Of a DNA stretch of 64,000 nucleotides, positions 36,758 to 50,995 are shown piece by piece. A program made the translations under genes and the position numbers. Positions within the stretch are counted from its first letter, which is position 1. Each line of letters opens with the position of its first letter. Source of the stretch: Lampris incognitus (taxonomy: Eukaryota; Chordata; Actinopteri; Lampriformes; Lampridae); contig NC_079230.1 in the NCBI RefSeq assembly GCF_029633865.1, forward strand, positions 28,956,009 to 29,020,008. The letters are read 5' to 3'. Below the pieces are notes generated by a model. It saw nothing but the letters and a program-made list of their open reading frames with translations, made no database searches and was not told the origin of the DNA.

Positions 36758-36921
36758 CAGGGGAGAGCGCGAACGCAGTCCCCCACTACCAGAAATTATG
36801 CAGTCGAGATTCTCACGTTTGGGGAATTCGCACAGGTCAGCACAACCGGAGTGCAATGGTCAAGCCTCGCCGTGGGTGAACCACCTTCTTGATCATGGTG
36901 TCTCCCCTGCCAGGTAAGTAT
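36758..36921 (-). ncRNA. rnu1: U1 snRNA, unit 16
   Basis: G109A, as in unit 15; the two units look like a recent single-unit duplication. Confidence 0.93.
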
Positions 36922-37049
36922 GAACCCCAGCCATCGCACAGAGGAGCTGATTCTGACACACATCTATCTGTATGACGGTGCCACGGCATCAAGTAAAGCG
37001 ACTGCTTTGTCCTCACAGAAATCAAGGTTTGTTTCTTTTAACATGTAAA

Positions 37050-37188
37050 CGGGGGAGAGCGCGAACGCAGTCCCCCACTACCGGAAATGATGCAGTCCAG
37101 AGTCTATAACATTTGGGGAATTGACCTTTCGCAAAGTCAGTTACCGTTGCTATGACCGTCAAGCCTTTCAGCACTATCCAGGAAGTAG
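37050..37188 (-). pseudogene. U1-like paralogue, unit 16
   Basis: U17G, as in unit 15. Confidence 0.7.
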
Positions 37189-39130
37189 CCGGAAAACACC
37201 AAAACATGAAGGAAGAAATCAGCGCATTGTGTGGTTAAAAGTAACAGTAGTAATACATTAGCTATCAATAATAGCTAGTAGCAAGCTTAGCTTGGAGCAG
37301 ACAGGTATTTTTGTTGATTTTGGATGGATTAAGCTGGCCATGGGGTCTGCTATACTGTGACATCTATTGACGACATTGCGCTTCTTGCGTTCTGGCTTTC
37401 GGGAAGGGAAAGAAAATGACACCCCCTCCAAACTTTTCACATATCTAGTATCCGATCTGCAGATCCCATAGGCACACCGTTTCAGCATTTTGTTGTGTGT
37501 TTGAAAGCTTGACGGACCGTTGCTAAGGTCGGATTGGACAAGCACCGTTCTGGGGAGGTACTTTGCGAAAGCTCAATTGAACTCGAGGCGTTCTAGAGGA
37601 GTGTAAAGTCTACCTCGACTGTACACAGTTACGGCTCCTGATCGGTCAAAAGTCTACGGTGAGTGAACGCTCTAGACTAATCGGAAGCCGAAAGAGCCGA
37701 TTGGAGCGTACCAGTCATAGGTCCCATATGAGACGAGCATCAAAGCTTATCAAGAGGGAGAAGAGTGGTTTTCAAAGTTTACGGCGATGTTTGTTCTTCG
37801 ATGATTCGTTTGAAGGAAAGGTGTTAGCTATAGCTATTAGCGATTTTCCATAGGAACAACTACACGAACTCACAGGCTGGCGCGAATTACAAGTGGAACT
37901 ACCCCGTAGTCGCCCTGTCGAGAGTCGTGTTTCCATAGCGACGTAGGAACCGCCGGGATCATGAGTTGACGTCAACATTTTGCGACAGCTTTCACCGCGA
38001 CGTAATTATCCCATCCAGGTGGCGGGAAATGTCGAGGTAAATCGTCTCGTTTCTCCTGGAGGACTCGAGCCCCCGCTGAACCTCGTCGGTGGCGTAGTCA
38101 GCCAACAAAGCCTGCACCTCCTCGTCTGTCCGTTTCTCGGCTGATTTCTCCATTTCGCTTGATCGAAATTAAGTTTGCTACCACACAGCTTGGTTGCTGG
38201 CTTATACAATTGCGCTTGTTGAACACCGAAGTAGAAGGCTGGTTGCTTCCGACGTTCAACCAATCGGCGTCGAGCCCCTCCCAGCAGGTTTTCAGGGCCG
38301 CTCAGAAGTACCGACCCCAGAGCAGGGACTAGAGACGCTCCCTTAAAAGTCCCAGTAAGAGTTCCGGTCAGGGGTAGTTCCTCTAGTGGAAACACCAGCA
38401 AAGCTGCCGGCCCCCTAAAAGGTTCGGGTAGCTCCGCTGGTGGAAAATGGCCTTATGAGTTGTGTTGACAGGTTGCTTCACAAGGGGCGTCACTCCAGAT
38501 ACTGAAAGCAAAGGTTCACCTACTTTTGCCACTCACAGATGTGAAATATTGGATCATTTTGCTCAATAAATGAATGAGCAAGTATCATATTTTTGTCTCA
38601 TTTGTTTAATTGGGTTTTCTTCATCTACTTTTAGGACTCGTCGCCGGACCGAATCCCCGTGTTACGCCCGCCTTGATTGGTGTCGCTAAAGCCACAATTG
38701 GCCGTGTGTGCGGGTGTGAAGCCGGATGTGAGTATGTGTCGAGGTGGCTGCAGTAGCGCCTCCTCTGATCGGTCGGGGCGCCTGTTCGGGGGAGAGGGAG
38801 AACTGGAGGAATAGCGTGATCCTGCCACGCGCTACGTCGCCCTGGCGAAACGCCTCACTGTCAGGGGAACGAAGCGGCTGGCGACTCCACATGCGTCGGA
38901 GGAGGCATGTGGTAGTCTGCAGCCCTCCCCGCAATGGCAGAGGGGATGGAGCAGAAACCGGGAGGGATCGGAAGAGTGGGGTAATTGGTCCCATATAATT
39001 GGGGAGACAAAGAGGAACGAAACCCCGATGATGAATTAAGGAACGCAAGATCATTAACACGCCGAATGTCGTAAAGTTTGTGTTTTCCTGCCTTAACGGG
39101 AACCATATTGTTTTTCTTTTGACATTTAAT

Positions 39131-39294
39131 CAGGGGAGAGCGCGAACGCAGTCCCCCACTACCAGAAATTATGCAGTCGAGATTCCCACGTTTGGGGAAT
39201 TCGCACAGGTCAGCACAACCGGAGTGCAATGGTCAAGCCTCGCCGTGGGTGAACCACCTTCTTGATCATGGTGTCTCCCCTGCCAGGTAAGTAT
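39131..39294 (-). ncRNA. rnu1: U1 snRNA, unit 17
   Basis: Array consensus; first of eleven successive consensus copies. Confidence 0.95.
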
Positions 39295-39422
39295 GAACCC
39301 CAGCCATCGCACAGAGGAGCTGATTCTGACACACATCTATCTGTATGACGGTGCCACGGCATCAAGTAAAGCGACTGCTTTGTCCTCACAGAAATCAAGG
39401 TTTGTTTCTTTTAACATGTAAA

Positions 39423-39561
39423 CGGGGGAGAGCGCGAACGCAGTCCCCCACTACCGGAAATGATGCAGTCCAGAGTCTATAACATTTGGGGAATTGACCT
39501 TTCGCAAAGTCAGTTACCGTTGCTATGACCGTCAAGCCTTTCAGAACTATCCAGGAAGTAG
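39423..39561 (-). pseudogene. U1-like paralogue, unit 17
   Basis: Same sequence as unit 1. Confidence 0.7.
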
Positions 39562-41503
39562 CCGGAAAACACCAAAACATGAAGGAAGAAATCAGCGCAT
39601 TGTGTGGTTAAAAGTAACAGTAGTAATACATTAGCTATCAATAATAGCTAGTAGCAAGCTTAGCTTGGAGCAGACAGGTATTTTTGTTGATTTTGGATGG
39701 ATTAAGCTGGCCATGGGGTCTGCTATACTGTGACATCTATTGACGACATTGCGCTTCTTGCGTTCTGGGTTTCGGGAAGGGAAAGAAAATGACACCCCCT
39801 CCAAACTTTTCACATATCTAGTATCCGATCTGCAGATCCCATAGGCACACCGTTTCAGCATTTTGTTGTGCGTTTGAAAGCTTGACGGACCGTTGCTAAG
39901 GTCGGATTGGACAAGCACCGTTCTGGGGAGGTACTTTGCGAAAGCTCAATTGAACTCGAGGCGTTCTAGAGGAGTGTAAAGTCTACCTCGACTGTACACA
40001 GTTACGGCTCCTGATCGGTCAAAAGTCTACGGTGAGTGAACGCTCTAGACTAATCGGAAGCCGAAAGAGCCGATTGGAGCGTACCAGTCATAGGTCCCAT
40101 ATGAGACGAGCATCAAAGCTTATCAAGAGGGAGAAGAGTGGTTTTCAAAGTTTACGGCGATGTTTGTTCTTCGATGATTCGTTTGAAGGAAAGGTGTTAG
40201 CTATAGCTATTAGCGATTTTCCATAGGAACAACTACACGAACTCACAGGCTGGCGCGAATTACAAGTGGAACTACCCCGTAGTCGCCCTGTCGAGAGTCG
40301 TGTTTCCATAGCGACGTAGGAACCGCCGGGATCATGAGTTGACGTCAGCATTTTGCGACAGCTTTCACCGCGACGTAATTATCCCATCCAGGTGGCGGGA
40401 AATGTCGAGGTAAATCGTCTCGTTTCTCCTGGAGGACTCGAGCCCCCGCTGAACCTCGTCGGTGGCGTAGTCAGCCAACAAAGCCTGCACCTCCTCGTCT
40501 GTCCGTTTCTCGGCTGATTTCTCCATTTCGCTTGATCGAAATTAAGTTTGCTACCACACAGCTTGGTTGCTGGCTTATACAATTGCGCTTGTTGAACACC
40601 GAAGTAGAAGGCTGGTTGCTTCCGACGTTCAACCAATCGGCGTCGAGCCCCTCCCAGCAGGTTTTCAGGGCCGCTCAGAAGTACCGACCCCAGAGCAGGG
40701 ACTAGAGACGCTCCCTTAAAAGTCCCAGTAAGAGTTCCGGTCAGGGGTAGTTCCTCTAGTGGAAACACCAGCAAAGCTGCCGGCCCCCTAAAAGGTTCGG
40801 GTAGTTCCGCTGGTGGAAAATGGCCTTATGAGTTGTGTTGACAGGTTGCTTCACAAGGGGCGTCACTCCAGATACTGAAAGCAAAGGTTCACCTACTTTT
40901 GCCACTCACAGATGTGAAATATTGGATCATTTTGCTCAATAAATGAATGAGCAAGTATCATATTTTTGTCTCATTTGTTTAATTGGGTTTTCTTCATCTA
41001 CTTTTAGGACTCGTCGCCGGACCGAATCCCCGTGTTACCCCCGCCTTGATTGGTGTCGCTAAAGCCACAATTGGCCGTGTGTGCGGGTGTGAAGCCGGAT
41101 GTGAGTATGTGTCGAGGTGGCTGCAGTAGCGCCTCCTCTGATCGGTCGGGGCGCCTGTTCGGGGGAGAGGGAGAACTGGAGGAATAGCGTGATCCTGCCA
41201 CGCGCTACGTCGCCCTGGCGAAACGCCTCACTGTCAGGGGAACGAAGCGGCTGGCGACTCCACATGCGTCGGAGGAGGCATGTGGTAGTCTGCAGCCCTC
41301 CCCGCAATGGCAGAGGGGATGGAGCAGAAACCGGGAGGGATCGGAAGAGTGGGGTAATTGGTCCCATATAATTGGGGAGACAAAGAGGAACGAAACCCCG
41401 ATGATGAATTAAGGGACGCAAGATTATTAACACGCCGAATGTCGTAAAGTTTGTGTTTTCCTGCCTTAACGGGAACCATATTGTTTTTCTTTTGACATTT
41501 AAT

Positions 41504-41667
41504 CAGGGGAGAGCGCGAACGCAGTCCCCCACTACCAGAAATTATGCAGTCGAGATTCCCACGTTTGGGGAATTCGCACAGGTCAGCACAACCGGAGTGC
41601 AATGGTCAAGCCTCGCCGTGGGTGAACCACCTTCTTGATCATGGTGTCTCCCCTGCCAGGTAAGTAT
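41504..41667 (-). ncRNA. rnu1: U1 snRNA, unit 18
   Basis: Consensus RNA. The promoter has GATTGTGACAC for GATTCTGACAC, shared with unit 22. Confidence 0.95.
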
Positions 41668-41795
41668 GAACCCCAGCCATCGCACAGAGGAGCTGATTGT
41701 GACACACATCTATCTGTATGACGGTGCCACGGCATCAAGTAAAGCGACTGCTTTGTCCTCACAGAAATCAAGGTTTGTTTCTTTTAACATGTAAA

Positions 41796-41934
41796 CGGGG
41801 GAGAGCGCGAACGCAGTCCCCCACTACCGGAAATGATGCAGTCCAGAGTCTATAACATTTGGGGAATTGACCTTTCGCAAAGTCAGTTACCGTTGCTATG
41901 ACCGTCAAGCCTTTCAGAACTATCCAGGAAGTAG
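41796..41934 (-). pseudogene. U1-like paralogue, unit 18
   Basis: Same sequence as unit 1. Confidence 0.7.
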
Positions 41935-43876
41935 CCGGAAAACACCAAAACATGAAGGAAGAAATCAGCGCATTGTGTGGTTAAAAGTAACAGTAGTAAT
42001 ACATTAGCTATCAATAATAGCTAGTAGCAAGCTTAGCTTGGAGCAGACAGGTATTTTTGTTGATTTTGGATGGATTAAGCTGGCCATGGGGTCTGCTATA
42101 CTGTGACATCTATTGACGACATTGCGCTTCTTGCGTTCTGGGTTTCGGGAAGGGAAAGAAAATGACACCCCCTCCAAACTTTTCACATATCTAGTATCCG
42201 ATCTGCAGATCCCATAGGCACACCGTTTCAGCATTTTGTTGTGCGTTTGAAAGCTTGACGGACCGTTGCTAAGGTCGGATTGGACAAGCACCGTTCTGGG
42301 GAGGTACTTTGCGAAAGCTCAATTGAACTCGAGGCGTTCTAGAGGAGTGTAAAGTCTACCTCGACTGTACACAGTTACGGCTCCTGATCGGTCAAAAGTC
42401 TACGGTGAGTGAACGCTCTAGACTAATCGGAAGCCGAAAGAGCCGATTGGAGCGTACCAGTCATAGGTCCCATATGAGACGAGCATCAAAGCTTATCACG
42501 AGGAAGAAGAGTGGTTTTCAAAGTTTACGGCGATGTTTGTTCTTCGATGATTCGTTTGAAGGAAAGGTGTTAGCTATAGCTATTAGCGATTTTCCATAGG
42601 AACAACTACACGAACTCACAGGCTGGCGCGAATTACAAGTGGAACTACCCCGTAGTCGCCCTGTCGAGAGTCGTGTTTCCATAGCGACGTAGGAACCGCC
42701 GGGATCATGAGTTGACGTCAACATTTTGCGACAGCTTTCACCGCGACGTAATTATCCCATCCAGGTGGCGGGAAATGTCGAGGTAAATCGTCTCGTTTCT
42801 CCTGGAGGACTCGAGCCCCCGCTGAACCTCGTCGGTGGCGTAGTCAGCCAACAAAGCCTGCACCTCCTCGTCTGTCCGTTTCTCGGCTGATTTCTCCATT
42901 TCGCTTGATCGAAATTAAGTTTGCTACCACACAGCTTGGTTGCTGGCTTATACAATTGCGCTTGTTGAACACCGAAGTAGAAGGCTGGTTGCTTCCGACG
43001 TTCAACCAATCGGCGTCGAGCCCCTCCCAGCAGGTTTTCAGGGCCGCTCAGAAGTACCGACCCCAGAGCAGGGACTAGAGACGCTCCCTTAAAAGTCCCA
43101 GTAAGAGTTCCGGTCAGGGGTAGTTCCTCTAGTGGAAACACCAGCAAAGCTGCCGGCCCCCTAAAAGGTTCGGGTAGTTCCGCTGGTGGAAAATGGCCTT
43201 ATGAGTTGTGTTGACAGGTTGCTTCACAAGGGGCGTCACTCCAGATACTGAAAGCAAAGGTTCACCTACTTTTGCCACTCACAGATGTGAAATATTGGAT
43301 CATTTTGCTCAATAAATGAATGAGCAAGTATCATATTTTTGTCTCATTTGTTTAATTGGGTTTTCTTCATCTACTTTTAGGACTCGTCGCCGGACCGAAT
43401 CCCCGTGTTACCCCCGCCTTGATTGGTGTCGCTAAAGCCACAATTGGCCGTGTGTGCGGGTGTGAAGCCGGATGTGAGTATGTGTCGAGGTGGCTGCAGT
43501 AGCGCCTCCTCTGATCGGTCGGGGCGCCTGTTCGGGGGAGAGGGAGAACTGGAGGAATAGCGTGATCCTGCCACGTGCTACGTCGCCCTGGCGAAACGCC
43601 TCACTGTCAGGGGAACGAAGCGGCTGGCGACTCCACATGCGTCGGAGGAGGCATGTGGTAGTCTGCAGCCCTCCCCGCAATGGCAGAGGGGATGGAGCAG
43701 AAACCGGGAGGGATCGGAAGAGTGGGGTAATTGGTCCCATATAATTGGGGAGACAAAGAGGAACGAAACCCCGATGATGAATTAAGGGACGCAAGATTAT
43801 TAACACGCCGAATGTCGAAAAGTTTGTGTTTTCCTGCCTTAACGGGAACCATATTGTTTTTCTTTTGACATTTAAT

Positions 43877-44040
43877 CAGGGGAGAGCGCGAACGCAGTCC
43901 CCCACTACCAGAAATTATGCAGTCGAGATTCCCACGTTTGGGGAATTCGCACAGGTCAGCACAACCGGAGTGCAATGGTCAAGCCTCGCCGTGGGTGAAC
44001 CACCTTCTTGATCATGGTGTCTCCCCTGCCAGGTAAGTAT
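43877..44040 (-). ncRNA. rnu1: U1 snRNA, unit 19
   Basis: Consensus RNA. Downstream marker GTCGAAAAG is shared with units 26 and 27. Confidence 0.95.
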
Positions 44041-44168
44041 GAACCCCAGCCATCGCACAGAGGAGCTGATTCTGACACACATCTATCTGTATGACGGTGC
44101 CACGGCATCAAGTAAAGCGACTGCTTTGTCCTCACAGAAATCAAGGTTTGTTTCTTTTAACATGTAAA

Positions 44169-44307
44169 CGGGGGAGAGCGCGAACGCAGTCCCCCACTAC
44201 CGGAAATGATGCAGTCCAGAGTCTATAACATTTGGGGAATTGACCTTTCGCAAAGTCAGTTACCGTTGCTATGACCGTCAAGCCTTTCAGAACTATCCAG
44301 GAAGTAG
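44169..44307 (-). pseudogene. U1-like paralogue, unit 19
   Basis: Same sequence as unit 1. Upstream markers GGACATGCACC and TTGTTTTGTG are shared only with unit 24. Confidence 0.7.
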
Positions 44308-46249
44308 CCGGAAAACACCAAAACATGAAGGAAGAAATCAGCGCATTGTGTGGTTAAAAGTAACAGTAGTAATACATTAGCTATCAATAATAGCTAGTAG
44401 CAAGCTTAGCTTGGAGCAGACAGGTATTTTTGTTGATTTTGGATGGATTAAGCTGGCCATGGGGTCTGCTATACTGTGACATCTATTGACGACATTGCGC
44501 TTCTTGCGTTCTGGGTTTCGGGAAGGGAAAGAAAATGACACCCCCTCCAAACTTTTCACATATCTAGTATCCGATCTGCAGATCCCATAGGCACACCGTT
44601 TCAGCATTTTGTTTTGTGTTTGAAAGCTTGACGGACCGTTGCTAAGGTCGGATTGGACATGCACCGTTCTGGGGAGGTACTTTGCGAAAGCTCAATTGAA
44701 CTCGAGGCGTTCTAGAGGAGTGTAAAGTCTACCTCGACTGTACACAGTTACGGCTCCTGATCGGTCTAAAGTCTACGGTGAGTGAACGCTCTAGACTAAT
44801 CGGAAGCCGAAAGAGCCGATTGTAGCGTACCAGTCATAGGTCCCAGATGAGACGAGCATCAAAGCTTATCAAGAGGAAGAAGAGTGGTTTTCAAAGTTTA
44901 CGGCGATGTTTGTTCTTCGATGATTCGTTTGAAGGAAAAGTGTTAGCTATAGCTATTAGCGATTTTCCATAGGAACAACTACACGAACTCACAGGCTGGC
45001 GCGAATTACAAGTGGAACTACGCCGTAGTCGCCCTGTCGAGAGTCGTGTTTCCATAGCGACGTAGGAACCGCCGGGATCATGAGTTGACGTCAGCATTTT
45101 GCGACAGCTTTCACCGCGACGTAATTATCCCATCCAGGTGACGGGAAATGTCGAGGTAAATCGTCTCGTTTCTCCTGGAGGACTCGAGCCCCCGCTGAAC
45201 CTCGTCGGTGGCGTAGTCAGCCAACAAAGCCTGCACCTCCTCGTCTGTCCGTTTCTCGGCTGATTTCTCCATTTCGCTTGATCGAAATTAAGTTTGCTAC
45301 CACACAGCTTGGTTGCTGGCTTATACAATTGCGCTTGTTGAACACCGAAGTAGAAGGCTGGTTGCTTCCGACGTTCAACCAATCGGCGTCGAGCCCCTCC
45401 CAGCAGGTTTTCAGGGCCGCTCAGAAGTACCGACCCCAGAGCAGGGACTAGAGACGCTCCCTTAAAAGTCCCAGTAAGAGTTCCGGTCAGGGGTAGTTCC
45501 TCTAGTGGAAACACCAGCAAAGCTGCCGGCCCCCTAAAAGGTTCGGGTAGTTCCGCTGGTGGAAAATGGCCTTATGAGTTGTGTTGACAGGTTGCTTCAC
45601 AAGGGGCGTCACTCCAGATACTGAAAGCAAAGGTTCACCTACTTTTGCCACTCACAGATGTGAAATATTGGATCATTTTGCTCAATAAATGAATGAGCAA
45701 GTATCATATTTTTGTCTCATTTGTTTAATTGGGTTTTCTTCATCTACTTTTAGGACTCGTCGCCGGACCGAATCCCCGTGTTACCCCCGCCTTGATTGGT
45801 GTCGCTAAAGCCACAATTGGCCGTGTGTGCGGGTGTGAAGCCGGATGTGAGTATGTGTCGAGGTGGCTGCAGTAGCGCCTCCTCTGATCGGTCGGGGCGC
45901 CTGTTCGGGGGAGAGGGAGAACTGGAGGAATAGCGTGATCCTGCCACGCGCTACGTCGCCCTGGCGAAACGCCTCACTGTCAGGGGAACGAAGCGGCTGG
46001 CGACTCCACATGCGTCGGAGGAGGCATGTGGTAGTCTGCAGCCCTCCCCGCAATGGCAGAGGGGATGGAGCAGAAACCGGGAGGGATCGGAAGAGTGGGG
46101 TAATTGGTCCCATATAATTGGGGAGACAAAGAGGAACGAAACCCCGATGATGAATTAAGGGACGCAAGATTATTAACACGCCGAATGTCGTAAAGTTTGT
46201 GTTTTCCTGCCTTAACGGGAACCATATTGTTTTTCTTTTGACATTTAAT

Positions 46250-46413
46250 CAGGGGAGAGCGCGAACGCAGTCCCCCACTACCAGAAATTATGCAGTCGAG
46301 ATTCCCACGTTTGGGGAATTCGCACAGGTCAGCACAACCGGAGTGCAATGGTCAAGCCTCGCCGTGGGTGAACCACCTTCTTGATCATGGTGTCTCCCCT
46401 GCCAGGTAAGTAT
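46250..46413 (-). ncRNA. rnu1: U1 snRNA, unit 20
   Basis: Array consensus. Confidence 0.95.
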
Positions 46414-46541
46414 GAACCCCAGCCATCGCACAGAGGAGCTGATTCTGACACACATCTATCTGTATGACGGTGCCACGGCATCAAGTAAAGCGACTGCTTT
46501 GTCCTCACAGAAATCAAGGTTTGTTTCTTTTAACATGTAAA

Positions 46542-46680
46542 CGGGGGAGAGCGCGAACGCAGTCCCCCACTACCGGAAATGATGCAGTCCAGAGTCTATA
46601 ACATTTGGGGAATTGACCTTTCGCAAAGTCAGTTACCGTTGCTATGACCGTCAAGCCTTTCAGAACTATCCAGGAAGTAG
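46542..46680 (-). pseudogene. U1-like paralogue, unit 20
   Basis: Same sequence as unit 1. Confidence 0.7.
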
Positions 46681-48622
46681 CCGGAAAACACCAAAACATG
46701 AAGGAAGAAATCAGCGCATTGTGTGGTTAAAAGTAACAGTAGTAATACATTAGCTATCAATAATAGCTAGTAGCAAGCTTAGCTTGGAGCAGACAGGTAT
46801 TTTTGTTGATTTTGGATGGATTAAGCTGGCCATGGGGTCTGCTATACTGTGACATCTATTGACGACATTGCGCTTCTTGCGTTCTGGGTTTCGGGAAGGG
46901 AAAGAAAATGACACCCCCTCCAAACTTTTCACATATCTAGTATCCGATCTGCAGATCCCATAGGCACACCGTTTCAGCATTTTGTTGTGTGTTTGAAAGC
47001 TTGACGGACCGTTGCTAAGGTCGGATTGGACAAGCACCGTTCTGGGGAGGTACTTTGCGAAAGCTCAATTGAACTCGAGGCGTTCTAGAGGAGTGTAAAG
47101 TCTACCTCGACTGTACACAGTTACGGCTCCTGATCGGTCTAAAGTCTACGGTGAGTGAACGCTCTAGACTAATCGGAAGCCGAAAGAGCCGATTGTAGCG
47201 TACCAGTCATAGGTCCCAGATGAGACGAGCATCAAAGCTTATCAAGAGGAAGAAGAGTGGTTTTCAAAGTTTACGGCGATGTTTGTTCTTCGATGATTCG
47301 TTTGAAGGAAAAGTGTTAGCTATAGCTATTAGCGATTTTCCATAGGAACAACTACACGAACTCACAGGCTGGCGCGAATTACAAGTGGAACTACGCCGTA
47401 GTCGCCCTGTCGAGAGTCGTGTTTCCATAGCGACGTAGGAACCGCCGGGATCATGAGTTGACGTCAGCATTTTGCGACAGCTTTCACCGCGACGTAATTA
47501 TCCCATCCAGGTGACGGGAAATGTCGAGGTAAATCGTCTCGTTTCTCCTGGAGGACTCGAGCCCCCGCTGAACCTCGTCGGTGGCGTAGTCAGCCAACAA
47601 AGCCTGCACCTCCTCGTCTGTCCGTTTCTCGGCTGATTTCTCCATTTCGCTTGATCGAAATTAAGTTTGCTACCACACAGCTTGGTTGCTGGCTTATACA
47701 ATTGCGCTTGTTGAACACCGAAGTAGAAGGCTGGTTGCTTCCGACGTTCAACCAATCGGCGTCGAGCCCCTCCCAGCAGGTTTTCAGGGCCGCTCAGAAG
47801 TACCGACCCCAGAGCAGGGACTAGAGACGCTCCCTTAAAAGTCCCAGTAAGAGTTCCGGTCAGGGGTAGTTCCTCTAGTGGAAACACCAGCAAAGCTGCC
47901 GGCCCCCTAAAAGGTTCGGGTAGTTCCGCTGGTGGAAAATGGCCTTATGAGTTGTGTTGACAGGTTGCTTCACAAGGGGCGTCACTCCAGATACTGAAAG
48001 CAAAGGTTCACCTACTTTTGCCACTCACAGATGTGAAATATTGGATCATTTTGCTCAATAAATGAATGAGCAAGTATCATATTTTTGTCTCATTTGTTTA
48101 ATTGGGTTTTCTTCATCTACTTTTAGGACTCGTCGCCGGACCGAATCCCCGTGTTACCCCCGCCTTGATTGGTGTCGCTAAAGCCACAATTGGCCGTGTG
48201 TGCGGGTGTGAAGCCGGATGTGAGTATGTGTCGAGGTGGCTGCAGTAGCGCCTCCTCTGATCGGTCGGGGCGCCTGTTCGGGGGAGAGGGAGAACTGGAG
48301 GAATAGCGTGATCCTGCCACGCGCTACGTCGCCCTGGCGAAACGCCTCACTGTCAGGGGAACGAAGCGGCTGGCGACTCCACATGCGTCGGAGGAGGCAT
48401 GTGGTAGTCTGCAGCCCTCCCCGCAATGGCAGAGGGGATGGAGCAGAAACCGGGAGGGATCGGAAGAGTGGGGTAATTGGTCCCATATAATTGGGGAGAC
48501 AAAGAGGAACGAAACCCCGATGATGAATTAAGGGACGCAAGATTATTAACACGCCGAATGTCGTAAAGTTTGTGTTTTCCTGCCTTAACGGGAACCATAT
48601 TGTTTTTCTTTTGACATTTAAT

Positions 48623-48786
48623 CAGGGGAGAGCGCGAACGCAGTCCCCCACTACCAGAAATTATGCAGTCGAGATTCCCACGTTTGGGGAATTCGCACAG
48701 GTCAGCACAACCGGAGTGCAATGGTCAAGCCTCGCCGTGGGTGAACCACCTTCTTGATCATGGTGTCTCCCCTGCCAGGTAAGTAT
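48623..48786 (-). ncRNA. rnu1: U1 snRNA, unit 21
   Basis: Array consensus; the unit is nearly the same as unit 20. Confidence 0.95.
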
Positions 48787-48914
48787 GAACCCCAGCCATC
48801 GCACAGAGGAGCTGATTCTGACACACATCTATCTGTATGACGGTGCCACGGCATCAAGTAAAGCGACTGCTTTGTCCTCACAGAAATCAAGGTTTGTTTC
48901 TTTTAACATGTAAA

Positions 48915-49053
48915 CGGGGGAGAGCGCGAACGCAGTCCCCCACTACCGGAAATGATGCAGTCCAGAGTCTATAACATTTGGGGAATTGACCTTTCGCAAA
49001 GTCAGTTACCGTTGCTATGACCGTCAAGCCTTTCAGAACTATCCAGGAAGTAG
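48915..49053 (-). pseudogene. U1-like paralogue, unit 21
   Basis: Same sequence as unit 1. Confidence 0.7.
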
Positions 49054-50995
49054 CCGGAAAACACCAAAACATGAAGGAAGAAATCAGCGCATTGTGTGGT
49101 TAAAAGTAACAGTAGTAATACATTAGCTATCAATAATAGCTAGTAGCAAGCTTAGCTTGGAGCAGACAGGTATTTTTGTTGATTTTGGATGGATTAAGCT
49201 GGCCATGGGGTCTGCTATACTGTGACATCTATTGACGACATTGCGCTTCTTGCGTTCTGGGTTTCGGGAAGGGAAAGAAAATGACACCCCCTCCAAACTT
49301 TTCACATATCTAGTATCCGATCTGCAGATCCCATAGGCACACCGTTTCAGCATTTTGTTGTGTGTTTGAAAGCTTGACGGACCGTTGCTAAGGTCGGATT
49401 GGACAAGCACCGTTCTGGGGAGGTACTTTGCGAAAGCTCAATTGAACTCGAGGCGTTCTAGAGGAGTGTAAAGTCTACCTCGACTGTACACAGTTACGGC
49501 TCCTGATCGGTCTAAAGTCTACGGTGAGTGAACGCTCTAGACTAATCGGAAGCCGAAAGAGCCGATTGTAGCGTACCAGTCATAGGTCCCAGATGAGACG
49601 AGCATCAAAGCTTATCAAGAGGAAGAAGAGTGGTTTTCAAAGTTTACGGCGATGTTTGTTCTTCGATGATTCGTTTGAAGGAAAAGTGTTAGCTATAGCT
49701 ATTAGCGATTTTCCATAGGAACAACTACACGAACTCACAGGCTGGCGCGAATTACAAGTGGACCTACCCCGTAGTCGCCCTGTCGAGAGTCGTGTTTCCA
49801 TAGCGACGTAGGAACCGCCGGGATCATGAGTTGACGTCAGCATTTTGCGACAGCTTTCACCGCGACGTAATTATCCCATCCAGGTGGCGGCAAATGTCGA
49901 GGTAAATCGTCTCGTTTCTCCTGGAGGACTCGAGCCCCCGCTGAACCTCGTCGGTGGCGTAGTCAGCCAACAAAGCCTGCACCTCCTCGTCTGTCCGTTT
50001 CTCGGCTGATTTCTCCATTTCGCTTGATCGAAATTAAGTTTGCTACCACACAGCTTGGTTGCTGGCTTATACAATTGCGCTTGTTGAACACCGAAGTAGA
50101 AGGCTGGTTGCTTCCGACGTTCAACCAATCGGCGTCGAGCCCCTCCCAGCAGGTTTTCAGGGCCGCTCAGAAGTACCGACCCCAGAGCAGGGACTAGAGA
50201 CGCTCCCTTAAAAGTCCCAGTAAGAGTTCCGGTCAGGGGTAGTTCCTCTAGTGGAAACACCAGCAAAGCTGCCGGCCCCCTAAAAGGTTCGGGTAGTTCC
50301 GCTGGTGGAAAATGGCCTTATGTGTTGTGTTGACAGGTTGCTTCACAAGGGGCGTCACTCCAGATACTGAAAGCAAAGGTTCACCTACTTTTGCCACTCA
50401 CAGATGTGAAATATTGGATCATTTTGCTCAATAAATGAATGAGCAAGTATCATATTTTTGTCTCATTTGTTTAATTGGGTTTTCTTCATCTACTTTTAGG
50501 ACTCGTCGCCGGACCGAATCCCCGTGTTACCCCCGCCTTGATTGGTGTCGCTAAAGCCACAATTGGCCGTGTGTGCGGGTGTGAAGCCGGATGTGAGTAT
50601 GTGTCGAGGTGGCTGCAGTAGCGCCTCCTCTGATCGGTCGGGGCGCCTGTTCGGGGGAGAGGGAGAACTGGAGGAATAGCGTGATCCTGCCACGCGCTAC
50701 GTCGCCCTGGCGAAACGCCTCACTGTCAGGGGAACGAAGCGGCTGGCGACTCCACATGCGTCGGAGGAGGCATGTGGTAGTCTGCAGCCCTCCCCGCAAT
50801 GGCAGAGGAGATGGAGCAGAAACCGGGAGGGATCGGAAGAGTGGGGTAATTGGTCCCATATAATTGGGGAGACAAAGAGGAACGAAACCCCGATGATGAA
50901 TTAAGGGACGCAAGATTATTAACACGCCGAATGTCGTAAAGTTTGTGTTTTCCTGCCTTAACGGGAACCATATTGTTTTTCTTTTGACATTTAAT

